Source of the DNA: Chondrus crispus
Taxonomy: Eukaryota > Rhodophyta > Florideophyceae > Gigartinales > Gigartinaceae
DNA: 35,605 nucleotides
NCBI RefSeq assembly: GCF_000350225.1
Contig: NW_005178518.1
Location: forward strand, 1-35,605
Reading direction: 5' to 3'
The notes beneath the pieces were generated by a model. The model made no database searches, was not told where the DNA came from, and saw only the letters and a list, made by a program, of their open reading frames with translations. Shown one piece after another: positions 1-10,184 of this stretch (positions within the stretch are counted from its first letter, which is position 1; every line of letters starts with the position of its first letter). A program made the translations under genes and the position numbers.

Positions 1-913
1 TGCCCGACGTCGTGCCAACAGCAACAACGGAAGTATTCCGGTAAAAATAAACACAAGCCAACAAAAGTCATGGGCTGCAGTGTCGTGCCCGGCACGGACC
101 TCTCAAGAGAAGCAAACATCGAGCCAACTGATGGCCCCGATGCCGCGCGAGGCAACAGGAGCACCACGAGATACGTCCCGTGCAATTTCAAGGCATTCAA
201 AACTTTTTTGAAAATCCCACCGCCTTCCAATCCGTCCACTCTGTCTTACAGAGCCTGGCCCCCATGTTCCACCGCCTTGCCCATTTCTCTCCTCTCCACT
301 GTATGTCCCTGTCCCTTCCGCTTTTACTCATCACGTCATCGCTCCCACACCTCAACAACCTACTGTACTCCACGCTTTTTTCTCCATCATCCGTCTCCGC
401 GTACAAGGAAGAGCCACCACAAACAACATCTCCCTTTAACACCAATCAAACAACCGCAAGCCCTCCTTGCTGCCTCTACAGTGCCCACATGCACTGTACA
501 GTACCTTGGATTTCCTCTCGTTCTCAAGACTCTTTCCACCTCTGCTTGTTCACCTGAATATCTACCCATGCACGTGCCATATCCTCTACTCGTTTGCTGC
601 CTGCCTGCACCACTGTGTACGTGACAAGTGCCCTTCTCTAACCCCATTACGCACCTCTCCCCCGGCGGAATAACTTTTCCATCACTGCCCCAGTCTCGCG
701 GACCACCACAACTTCACATACCCCGCCTTCCACGCACATTCCGCCTGCATTCCCCCCCCCCCTCCTCTTTCGCCATACTGTACACCTGCTTCGCTGTGGT
801 AATAGAGCTCCGTCTAACAATTCCATTGGTGTCCACAGCCAGGACAATACGCCACTTACCAAGGGTACCCTCCTTGCCCCTTAATTTGTACACCAAATAA
901 ACAATTACCTTGT

Positions 914-965
914 TGCTGCAATTCATACCTTTCATACTGTAGTATGAAAAGTATGAATTGCAGCA
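914..965. repeat. 24-bp inverted repeat with 4-base loop
   Basis: The arms at 914-937 and 942-965 are reverse complements with one mismatch, separated by TGTA. The arm begins TGCTGCAATTCATAC. Such a near-perfect hairpin can be a cruciform, a transcribed hairpin or a fold-back scar. No open frame crosses it convincingly. Confidence 0.85.
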
Positions 966-1009
966 GGCATACTGTATGTGTGCGTGTCTGAGGTGTGTGT
1001 GCTACTGCA

Positions 1010-1029
1010 CATGTACTGTACAGTACATG
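1010..1029. repeat. 20-bp perfect palindrome
   Basis: CATGTACTGTACAGTACATG reads identically on both strands. It contains the TACTGTA/TACAGTA motif that recurs in this window, including in the retrotransposon LTRs around 15300 and 29500. Its function is unknown. Confidence 0.9.
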
Positions 1030-2068
1030 GGAATCATGACTGACATTTCTGCGATTTCTACAGCAAAATTAACGACTTGTAAAGAAGACACAGTTTTAGC
1101 CCAAGCCAGGACGATGTTTTCGCATGAAAATTTCGACGAGAACACACAATGGCAAGGGGCAGGATTTTCGTATCATTATTTCGTTTGCCCTTTTCTCAAC
1201 ACATGCATCCCCTAACATTACTAAATTGATACGGGCCACAATATTTGTTATAATTCATTTCAAAATTGTAAGTGGTATTGGCAATGAAAAAGCTTTTGCA
1301 CTTTGTTGCATAGTTACCAAGAAGGGTAGTTAACCTCGATTTGACAAAAATGTAGGGAATATGAGGCTCTCCGAAAAACGCCTTCAAATTTTGGAATTGA
1401 CCGTCTACAACAACTCTCCACTCATCTATCTGTTGACAGATACAGACCAGACAGACAGACAGCTGATGTCAGCATCAGCATTTCAAGTACTTTTTCTTTG
1501 CGAAACTGTGCTCAACCGGCTGATATTTTCACAATTGAGATACCTGTATGTTCCACATAGAGACACAAAATGTCAAGTTTCAGAGACTACTGTCAGTATT
1601 GTCTTGAGCAACAACAAAATATCTTAAATTTATTCAAATCGGGTCTTCGTGCTTCATTTTATTATCCCAAAGGCGAAAGTGAAAACTTCTCGTTAGAATT
1701 GAGGTTTTCGTGTAGTATCTTGTCTTGAAGTTCGTTATGCTTTCGCCAATATTCTTCAGGGCTCGTAGATACAGGTGGGGGACCCCACCTGTAATCGTAC
1801 TGCTACACCAGACTGCCACACCAGGACTATCCAATAGACCCACGGAAAAAGACAAAAACAATCCAACCCATTCGGGAAGTTCTCAAAAAATATGTAGTGT
1901 GTTCAATAAGAAACATACATGTTTCCAGAATACATAGAAGCGATGTTGATGCAACCGCCAACTTGAATGCCAAGTTACGTAAATTATATAATACGGATGA
2001 AAAACCGAAAAATTAAAGATCATCACTCAACTGCTCGACATTCTGAGCTGCCTGTTTACAAGTTGTTT

Positions 2069-3504
2069 TTATACTTCGTCAACATGTTTGCTGGAGTCGG
2101 GATCCATGGCGAGAGAGTCAGAAACGTTCGTTTCTTCCAATTCTCCTACAGGGTCATTGGGATAAGCAGGTCCACCATGCTTGGAAATATCATTTCCAAT
2201 TAACTCTTCACTCTCGGAAATTCTCAACAAACCCATAACGTTGAGTGCAAAGAAGAATGGAACGATGAGAACTAGGACCCAGCAAACAATGATAATGCAA
2301 CCAACAAGATTCGAAGCAAACAATTTCCATTCAGATATGTCCATAACAAAGCCGCCTTGTTGATCTGGCAACCCAGCCGCCGCTTGATACGTCTTGCTGT
2401 TGAAAATCCCTGAACAAAGAGCACCCCAGAATCCGACGGCTCCGTGAATTGGGAATGCCTCCAAAGGATCATCGATTTTGAGTTTGAGAAGGGAAAGGCA
2501 GCGAAAATATATATCACAGCCCCAATTGCACCAATGATTACAGCTGCCCAAACTTCGACAAAAGCACAGCATGCAGTGATGGCCACAAGGCCAGCGAGAA
2601 TCCCATTAAGAACAGCGAGGAGGTCGAAAATGTGATCCATGACTTTCTTCAAAACTAATGTTGTGATTCCACCTGCTGCGGCAGCAATCGTTGTAGTCAC
2701 TGCGCAACGGGCCACTACCGTGTAGGCACCTCCAGAAATACCTAGTGCGGATCCAGGGTTGAATCCATACCATCCAAACCAAAGCATGAAAGTTCCCAGC
2801 GTACAGAGAGTGGCGGAGTGACCTGGCATGGGCACTGGTTTCCCCTCGGCGTTAAAACGTCCATATCGTGGTCCTACAATTGCTGCACCTGCCAATCCTG
2901 CAAATCCACCAACCATATGCACGACAGAGCATCCTGCGAAATCAATCATTCCATGACCGAAAATATTAGACAAGAAACCACCACCCCAGACCCAATGTGA
3001 GACGACCGGATAGACGAAAGCCGTTAAGAAGAACGCATAGCTTATGTATGCGTAAAATGAAGTTCTTTCGGCTACTGATCCAGAAACGATGGTTGCGGCC
3101 GTGGCTGCGAATGCCCATTGAAAAAAGAAACCCGTAAAGTCATCAAAATCACCTTCGCTTGAAGCTGAAAGTGCGAAGTTTCCAGAGCCGATGAACCCAT
3201 TGATTTTAGAATCTCCTCCATACGCGAAAGCCCATCCAAAGAGGTAGTACGCTATAGCTCCAACGCATGCGTCCAGAATATTCTTTAGAAGAACGTTTTT
3301 CGTATTTTTCGTGCGGACCGATCCTGCTGTCAACATAGCAAAACCGCATTGCATCAAAAACACCATGTATCCTGAGACAAGAACGAACATGGTATCTAAA
3401 CCGGAGACATTGTCCTCAACAACTTGTTTCAGCTCGTTAAATCCAGTGACCAGTCCTGTGGCGTTGAGAGTGCCATCGTCGGCAAAGAAGTAGGTGGAAT
3501 CCAT
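2069..3504 (-). CDS. AMT: AMT-type ammonium transporter, frameshifted
   Basis: Predicted plasma-membrane ammonium channel/transporter (AMT/MEP/Rh family), roughly 480 residues, no introns seen. The start is the ATG at 3504; the frame stays open to 3600 only through a GTG. From that Met, residues 131-148 carry the AMT core ending in GSVAERTSF, HWVWGGGF is at 170-177, and the family signature (D-F-A-G-C to G-P-R) spans 188-213 with the first pore histidine at 196. At about residue 335 (near 2485-2502) the frame breaks: homology continues in the -1 frame with KIDDPLEAFPIHGAVGFWG, holding the second pore histidine, a last hydrophobic helix and a cytoplasmic tail ending at 2069. One base appears to be missing relative to the family. 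It could be a pseudogene, a sequencing error or, less likely, recoding; no canonical slippery heptamer is in phase. The family call is firm. Confidence 0.93.
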
Positions 3505-3600
3505 GTTTCTCAACGAAGACGGTGCTGTTCCCGCTAGGTAAGGTTGTAGCTGGTCTCTTAGTTCATGGTGAAAAACCACACAGTGCCTCTCAGGACTCAC

Positions 3601-3608
3601 TTATATGC
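3601..3608 (-). promoter_or_regulatory. Possible TATA box of the ammonium transporter
   Basis: On the minus strand GCATATAAG lies about 100 bases upstream of the ATG at 3504, a reasonable place for a TATA element with a short 5' leader. This is a position-and-motif guess; a transcription start has not been shown. Confidence 0.3.
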
Positions 3609-6600
3609 TTCTCATTGCAGGCAAATAGAAGGACTAATTGCAGGGTTTCTGTCGATTTAACAGAAGGGCAAAGGGCCACAACCGTTTAGTTTACACCAAT
3701 ATAGAGGGATTTTAAAAGACTTGAAACAGCGGCCAAGGGCAAACGTTTTATCATTATATCTTCTTGCTGCACTAGTTGGCTATTTCTATCAGCTGTCACT
3801 TGAATACGTTTCGGCATGATTTAGTGGGCACGTCAGTGGTGAAAGACATTTGACCACATGCGGACTATTTGTTCCATAGGTTTCTGTTTTTAACGAGTTT
3901 TCGGTTACAGGCATGTATATTGCAGAACAGTGTCGACAAAAGGCATTTCTCACCACTCATTTTTCCCAATACATTCTTCAGTGGACAAATCTGGAAAAAA
4001 TCTCCACGACCATCGATCAACTAAGGCTTCTTCAATTCTCTTTAGGGTAAAAAGACGAATGCCGTCCCTAACAATCGCATTAGAAACCCTCATTACATTC
4101 AAAGGGCAAATTTTGGGGGTCTGTTAATTTCCAATACGTTGCGACCAAGACTTTTTTTCATGTTTTTATCTTTACACATTTTGCTACAAACTGTCAAAAA
4201 TAACTGTTCAATTCGTAGGGGTAATGGTACTACCAAACTATCTTTCATCATTTCCGTGTAGTTGTCTACCAACTCTACATCTTCATCACACATAAATTAA
4301 AAATTTTCAGGACCGATAGATATGGGCTGCTCACTGAAGGAATATGTCGTAGTTCGGAGCTGTTTTTGTCTGCATCATCTAGGTGAATGTGGATTGGGGT
4401 ACTCTCAGAGGTCCAATGAGCTCTACCTATATTGTATGGACTGTACCTGGGACTCTTAAAATGTGTTTCTGTGATAAGGGATAATACCCGGGTCAAATAT
4501 GTGAAAGAAACATCATTACGCACGTTAATACTTGCCTTACAAGTATTCTAGAGTTTATCCGACCGATGTGCTCATGTGGGAACACTTTTCAAATTATTTA
4601 ATTCTTAGCGTTTGCTTTACACTGCGGCATGGCATAAGAAACCCTCTCCACCGTACCCGAATTATTCCTTGAGGCCTGAAAGAACTTTGTGAATTTTGCG
4701 TGTGCTTCCCGGTCGTTTTTAGATATGTCTACAAAAAGATGCTTTTTTAAACCACCTTTAAATCGCATGTCACATTAATGCGAAACAAAAAATCAAGTTT
4801 AAAAAGGAACGAGATTATCAATTTGCATTATATTCTTAATCTTTCTGTGTATCCAAATATACTATTCCGGTGTTCTGCAAGATGCTATTGCCAAAAACAA
4901 GAAGTCAACGGAATAGTTGTCCGAAAACCTCTGTGAAAGAGTATTTCCTTAATTGATTCAGGTCCAATCCTGACGCGGGCGCACGAGAGCCAGCGTCGTT
5001 CCTACACGGAACGCGGATCTAGGTGAAGACGAGAGTTGCGGCTGCTCGCACAGGAGAGCGCCGCCAATAGATGCAATAAAGCAGCTTTATTTACTTGTGT
5101 TCGTCTTGTCCGCGGAACCGCGGGAACGTTAGCGCAAGCTTCTGGAATCTAATAACTCACTGTGCTCCTGTCTCTGCTGCTGGCAATCTTCTTTCTTGAC
5201 CACTTGCACTAATTGCACTACCACCATAAACGGCCGCGACCTTTGGTCTCCTATTTCACTACATCCTCTCAAGCGACCGTTCCGACCCTTCCGAAACAAT
5301 CTGACTTTGGATCTTTCCCAGCGACCCTTCCGAGGCAATGTGACTTCGGATCTGCTTAAGATCATATGTATTGGCTCATTATGACAATCGGGACATTCTG
5401 TGGGGCTTTTCATGTACAGCACACCACGAGCGTGTTTCTGTCCTTCGACAATAGTGTCTAGGAAATATTTCAAATGTCAATTCATTTTATAGTTGGAAAT
5501 GCATGTATTCCTATTCATGTCGGCTAGTTTTTTCATTGGGGCAGAAATGAGAAGAAGATAACGAACCTGAAAAGAGGTTCAGTCGGTATACACGTGATGG
5601 AAAAAGTTCTCAATAATTAGTTCGTCATGTGCTAGTAAAGAAATTAAACTAGCAAAGAAATCGACATTTTTGGTTGCAGCAGGTGGTAGCCGCTTACATC
5701 CCCGTTTACTGATATGACGTATTCAAACGCCACTTCATCATTAAAAGGTTATAACAAGTATTTCTGCGAGTACAACACCATGTAGCCATGATGTCGCCGT
5801 ATTTTCACTGCAAAAATGGCTTTGGAAAGGGGTTGTATAAATAAACAGAAGCACAGAAGTATTGACTGATGTTGAGAAACTGAAGAAAATAGTTTTGACA
5901 ACGTGAAGATGTCATACAATTTACTTGCACCGCCTCAGACTGGGCGTTATATATTTTACACAATCCTACGTAAACGCACCTAAACCGTAGAAACATCCTA
6001 AACTATGGCCATACGATCAGTGGGGGCGATTCCGAACTAAATCCAACTTTTATGTGGGATTTAGTGACACCCCATCCACGACCGAAGTAGGTCAACAAGC
6101 CCTGCATTTTAGGACATTTCGAAAATGTGCAAATCCGCTCCTGTACATAATATGTCTGAGTTCTATAGCAAGATAGATTACATATTATGTAATCTATCTT
6201 GCTATAGAACTCAGAGTGAGCAGCATTTAACGGAAAATGAATTTTCTTAATCGCTGGAGCCGTTACAGAGCCAGACTTCTCGCCATGAGCAAATTCAACG
6301 AGTCCCAAATGTCAGTGGAATTAATATCGTTGTCCGCCAAGTAAACACGTGTGATTGGTTGCAGAAACTAAAACTGGTTGGTCGCAAAGTAAATTATAAA
6401 ACTGGAAATACAACCACGAGTTTTCATAAGCCGTGTGAAGCAGGCCTTCTTGTAGTGCAATAGCCCTTTTTAATTAACGAAAAATGTTGTTGTTTTTAAG
6501 ACCCCCAAATTGGGCAATTTCTTGTCTCGAATTAGTGGTGAAAACAAGCATCCTGCCTCGTTTACAGCGCGTAGAGTTTTAATTTAGAAGGCCGAGCTTT

Positions 6601-6634
6601 GGACTCTGATGTGACAACTCACACCAATCCGAAC
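3609..6634. other. Intergenic host DNA, AT-rich
   Basis: AT-rich sequence with only short open frames. A 114-residue minus-strand frame at 5129-5473 opens with TTG, not ATG, and contains a lone CPDC pair; I do not recognise it and would not call it a gene. The 4970-5130 stretch is locally GC-rich, includes AATAAAG and looks unlike its surroundings, possibly a relic. The long hairpin at 6155-6215 is listed separately. The stretch holds the upstream regions of both the transporter and the transposase relic. Confidence 0.5.
6155..6215. repeat. 29-bp perfect inverted repeat with 3-base loop
   Basis: Arms 6155-6183 and 6187-6215 are exact reverse complements around the three bases ATT. The arm contains TTCTATAGCAAGATAGATTA. 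A perfect 29-bp stem with a 3-base loop is rare by chance. It might be a cruciform, a double-stranded RNA hairpin if transcribed, or a recent fold-back duplication. Confidence 0.95.
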
Positions 6635-7835
6635 ATGAGTTCGGATGAGGATGACCTCTCAACGGCTGTTTCTATGTTTGCGCAGTTTGAGGCACAACTG
6701 CAGCACACCTCCCAACTTACCGTACAGTTCGCTTCAGGTGCTCGGGATTTGCTGCACCAAAATACCTCCTCAAGTGAAGACGAGCCTGGCCCTGGGCGAG
6801 GAAACAGTGTGGACGGAACAAAAGCGCGATATGTGCGAAGAGAGCCGTCCAATTTCTACAATTTCGTATGCGAGGAAGACGCTGACTTCTCCCTCTTTAC
6901 AAAATTAACTCATTTGTTTCGCGAGGAGTTTGACGGTTTACATACCCTTGCTTATACAGAATTACAATAGCCGTTTAACATTCGGGGACGTCATGACGAC
7001 GAGGGCCTGCGCATTTCGAAAAGGCGAAAGTTGAACACGGATGAGATGCTTTTTATGCTGTTCGATATCTCCGGAGGCCCAAATGAAGGCAGTCAGGGCC
7101 TTGAACATATAGCAATTAAGTACGGTATGTCGGTCGCGTCGGCTTCTAACTACTTCCGACATTCAGTTATAGCATTACATCGCAGTCTAGACAGCTTGTC
7201 TCCTCGCCTCATTCGTGGCCGGACGAGGAGGAAAGAGAATCTATGGAGGGGCTGCTGGTTGGCTTTCCGTCTTGTGTTTTTTTGTAGATGGGAACAATAA
7301 TCGAAGATGGCGTCCTAAAGACTCTGAGATGCAAGAAAGGGAATACAATAGCTACAAGAAGGCACATGTGTTCTCTGTCATGGTATTCTGCGATTTTTTT
7401 GGTGTATTCATCAGAATCGAAATCACCGACAAAGGGGCGGAGTCAGATAGGTCAATATACGTCGACTCAGACATTTACAAAAGGAGAGATCTATACCTTT
7501 CCGGATCACAGCATGGGATGGCAGACATGGGGTATGCTGGGGACAGAGATCTTGTCGTTCCGTACAAACGCAACGAAAGCACGTCGTGGCTGTACCGTTC
7601 TATGCACAACCAAGATATAAGATCTCAACGAATGGTCAATGAGTGGGGAATGGGATTTATTAACAACCGTTTCCGTCTTTTCCTCGGTCGCTGGCCGTTT
7701 GAGCCCGAGCTTTTTCCTATTGCATACCAAACTGCGGCGATGGTCTGTAATTGGCAGTTCAATCCCCGGGGGATATGCTCTACAGACCAGGGAGAGATAC
7801 CAAGAAAAGATCGAACGGTCAAACAATGTTTCTGA
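6635..7835 (+). pseudogene. PIF/Harbinger-type DDE transposase, decayed
   Basis: Transposase of the PIF/Harbinger superfamily (DDE_Tnp_4-like), which would excise and reinsert its element. The ATG at 6635 starts an acidic, Ser-rich N-terminus. An in-frame TAG at 6968-6970 interrupts it and the same frame continues through a helix-turn-helix-like stretch (YGMSVASASNYFRHSVIAL, about 7120-7180). One base is missing near 7213-7215, just before WPDEEER, and one more in the T7 run 7277-7283, directly before the first catalytic Asp (VDG, 7287-7289). The catalytic half is then open to 7835: second Asp in MADMGY, a Glu in VNEWGMG followed by NNRFRLF, in the spacing seen in Harbinger transposases. With one stop and two frameshifts it is inactive as it stands. 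Terminal inverted repeats were not found by eye. Confidence 0.8.
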
Positions 7836-9000
7836 ATGACAGTTCGTAAACATAATCCTATTGTACTCTAGCAGCAGCGAGCGGAGCGGCGAGCGCAAAG
7901 TCTGAAGCGGAGTGAGAAGTTGTGTGCGGCACACGCTCATAGTGGCCGAGCTGGAACCGAAGACGTCGCGAAAGGAATTCCCCTCCTCCATCACCCCCTA
8001 ATCCCTCCAAAGCCGCCCCCTCCCCCTGACTACAGCTCACCACTTTTCTTCTTCTATTCTCTATACCCTTTGAGTTCAACCCTGCAACATTCTCCCTGAA
8101 CTCCACTCTTCTCACGTCACTCTTTAAGTTCATACTGCAAGCCCCATCGCCATAGTGCGACAATCCTGCCCAAGACTGCAACACAGAGCAGAAAATTCTG
8201 CTCTGCGTCACGAAGACGACGAGCGGGGACGTGGTGTCGTCAAGAGACGCCAGGTACTGCCATGTGCTGGGCAGCATGTGGGCGCGCGAGAGCTCCGACA
8301 CGAGGGTGATAAAGTACAGGACAGTGAGCGAGACCCAGTCCAGCATCGGGGCGCGCGGTGGCGGGAGGCGCGCGGCGGCGGGAGGCACAGGGTGTCGCGC
8401 AGGGACGGGAAGGACAGCGACAGCGGCAGAAAGAAGAGCGAGGTCGAAAAGGGCACAGTCTGTGGTGGCTGCATGGCGGCGACGGCCTTAGGGGCAGCGG
8501 CCTGGAGGATGGAGGCGTAGTCGGGACGGACGATGCCGCTTGCGACGTGGCTGCTCTGGCGGTGGGCGGCCGGCCGTCCGGCAGGCTGGAGTTGGGCGCC
8601 ATTGAGGAAGGGGAGGGGGGCGGGGTGAGTAAACGGGAGGGGATGTCCGCAAGGCCTTTGGAGATGCATACTGGTGGCGGGGGCGGGGGGGAGTTAGCGG
8701 GACGAGGTGTGGATGTGGCGGATATGGAGATTGGGGCGCGGGCTAGGGCACGGGATGGGGGGGTGCAGTGTCGCGAGTGAGTCGCAGGGGCGCAGCGGAA
8801 AGTGAGATAGTGCCAGACATTCTGGCGACGGACACGTGCCCGGTGGACGTCTGTTTTTCCGCGCGACGCCAATCACAATAGCTGTAAGCAAAACCCACAT
8901 GGACCAGGGCGCACCTCTCTCGTTTCCCCCCTTCCCTGTTTTTGGCATATGGAAAACTCTCCGACCTTCTCGCCAATACTAACTCGAGACATCCATACCC
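7836..9000. other. GC-skewed stretch, no recognised gene
   Basis: It lies between the transposase relic and the next broken gene. Around 8340-8780 the plus strand is very G-rich, so many overlapping frames stay open on both strands. The minus-strand frame at 7858-8388 has a hydrophobic segment (VSLTVLYFITLV) and switches into neighbouring frames further upstream, which could be a decayed membrane-protein gene, but nothing is recognisable. If the transposase and the following gene belong to one element, this is its internal spacer. Confidence 0.4.
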
Positions 9001-10184
9001 ATGGGACCAATCCGCGGCGCTCTTGCTGAATCTACCCTGCCCATATCTCCCGTTCCATTACGTCGTCTAGCACGGCAATCGATGGAATCAAGCAATCTTC
9101 CACCATCTTCTACTGCACCACCACCCGGCCTATCTTTGTTCCCGTTGGAGGCCTCTGAACCGCCTTCATCCGCAGTTCCACTGCTACCGCCCTCTTTTTC
9201 TCACAGCGAGCCACTCGCAGTTGCCCCTTCCGCCCGTTCGTCCCAAAGCCCACGCACGCCGTCGTCGTCCGATCCACATTCAGCAACAGCACCTTCAACG
9301 CCATCCAGATCTAGTAGAGAACCTCGTTTCGTTCCCAACAAGTTAGAGAAAGCATGGATAATTTCACAATTATCTGCTCTGGGTGCTCCTGTTCAGAAAG
9401 GCAGGGCTCTGGAAAACACATGCGCTAGAGTCTCTACAAATGCGAGGCAAAGGCATGTGACGGATGCTATGATTATATCTCAACAACAGTCGTTCGGCAT
9501 GTCCTGGAGACGCTCTTATATGGCTGCAATCAAGCCAGCAAACGTTCTTTATATCGCATCTAAGGCTCTCAAGCAGGCGCGGCAGGTTGTTGTTGATGAA
9601 GACAACGCTGACGGAGTAGAATCAGCATTAGTGAGAGAGGGCGGGACAGATGGAAATGCACAACATTTGTTAGATCAATCTTTGCTTGATTACAAGCAAG
9701 AAGCCGCGAAGCGTGTGTCGTCAACGGAGGATGGTTCAGCAAAAATGTTGGCTCGACGCAAGGAAACGCGTAACGAGAAAGCGGCGCGGTTGGCTTGACG
9801 CAAATGGGAGTACGAAAAGGTGAAAAAGACAAGGTGGAGATCAAGAAGAGGCGGTTGGAGAAGCTTCGTGCTGCTGAGAGACATCACTTGGAGACGCGAA
9901 CTGCGACCGCAAACGCTGTCTCGGCGAGCGTTACCATTGCCGCAAAGCGTTGTGAGCAGTTCGGCTCCTTCCTCGCTCTTTACGCACAGAAAAACAATCT
10001 GAGTCTACCCCCGACAAGTACCGGGATTCCGTCATTCGCATCTACTGCGCTGCTCCGCATAGACCCGCGCCTCCTAACCGCACCATCGGATGATGCCGCA
10101 CCACCAACCGAGAATTCGCCGGATTTGGTGGTCAATGAAAGCGCGCCACAGTCAGAGGACGCAAATGACGAATCAAGCGGATGA
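9001..10184 (+). pseudogene. Broken gene of unknown function
   Basis: Starts at an ATG in good context (CCCATGG, 9001). The first 105 residues are low-complexity Pro/Ser; a more ordered segment follows (about residues 108-190, from RFVPNKLEKAW to SKALKQARQ), then a charged, probably helical tail. The frame meets TGA at 9796-9798, where CGA would continue an Arg-rich helix. One base seems to be missing in the A5 run 9823-9827, after which the next frame carries the same highly charged helix (KVEIKKRRLEKLRAAERHH) on to 10184. I therefore read both frames as one gene with a stop and a frameshift. The family is not recognised. PIF/Harbinger elements usually encode a second protein beside the transposase and its position would suit that role, but I see no Myb/SANT motif. 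Confidence 0.45.

Larger units (their letters stand above)
1..2068. other. Intergenic host DNA without a recognised gene
   Basis: The first 900 bases are C/T-rich and the rest AT-richer. The longest open frame (70-624, plus) is a string of Pro, Ser, Thr and Leu with no domain, and overlapping frames on both strands are equally open, as expected of skewed composition. I see no gene, RNA or mobile element here. Two palindromes are listed separately. The 3' end of the minus-strand transporter gene borders this stretch, so its 3' untranslated region and poly(A) site should lie just below 2069, but no clear poly(A) signal is visible. Confidence 0.6.

Noticed and set aside
70..624. 184-codon plus-strand open frame
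   Set aside because: Low-complexity Pro/Ser/Thr composition, two other overlapping frames equally open, no motif; best explained by C/T-rich sequence.
2485..2500. Programmed -1 frameshift in the ammonium transporter
   Set aside because: The CTTTCCC string does not fit X_XXY_YYZ in the needed phase, and no recoding is known for this family.
5129..5473. Minus-strand frame with a CPDC pair
   Set aside because: Starts with TTG, only 114 codons, a single Cys pair and no partner motif of a zinc finger or Gag.
8240..8872. 210-codon minus-strand open frame
   Set aside because: Pro/Ser/Arg/Ala-rich frame in a G-skewed stretch; neighbouring frames are just as open.
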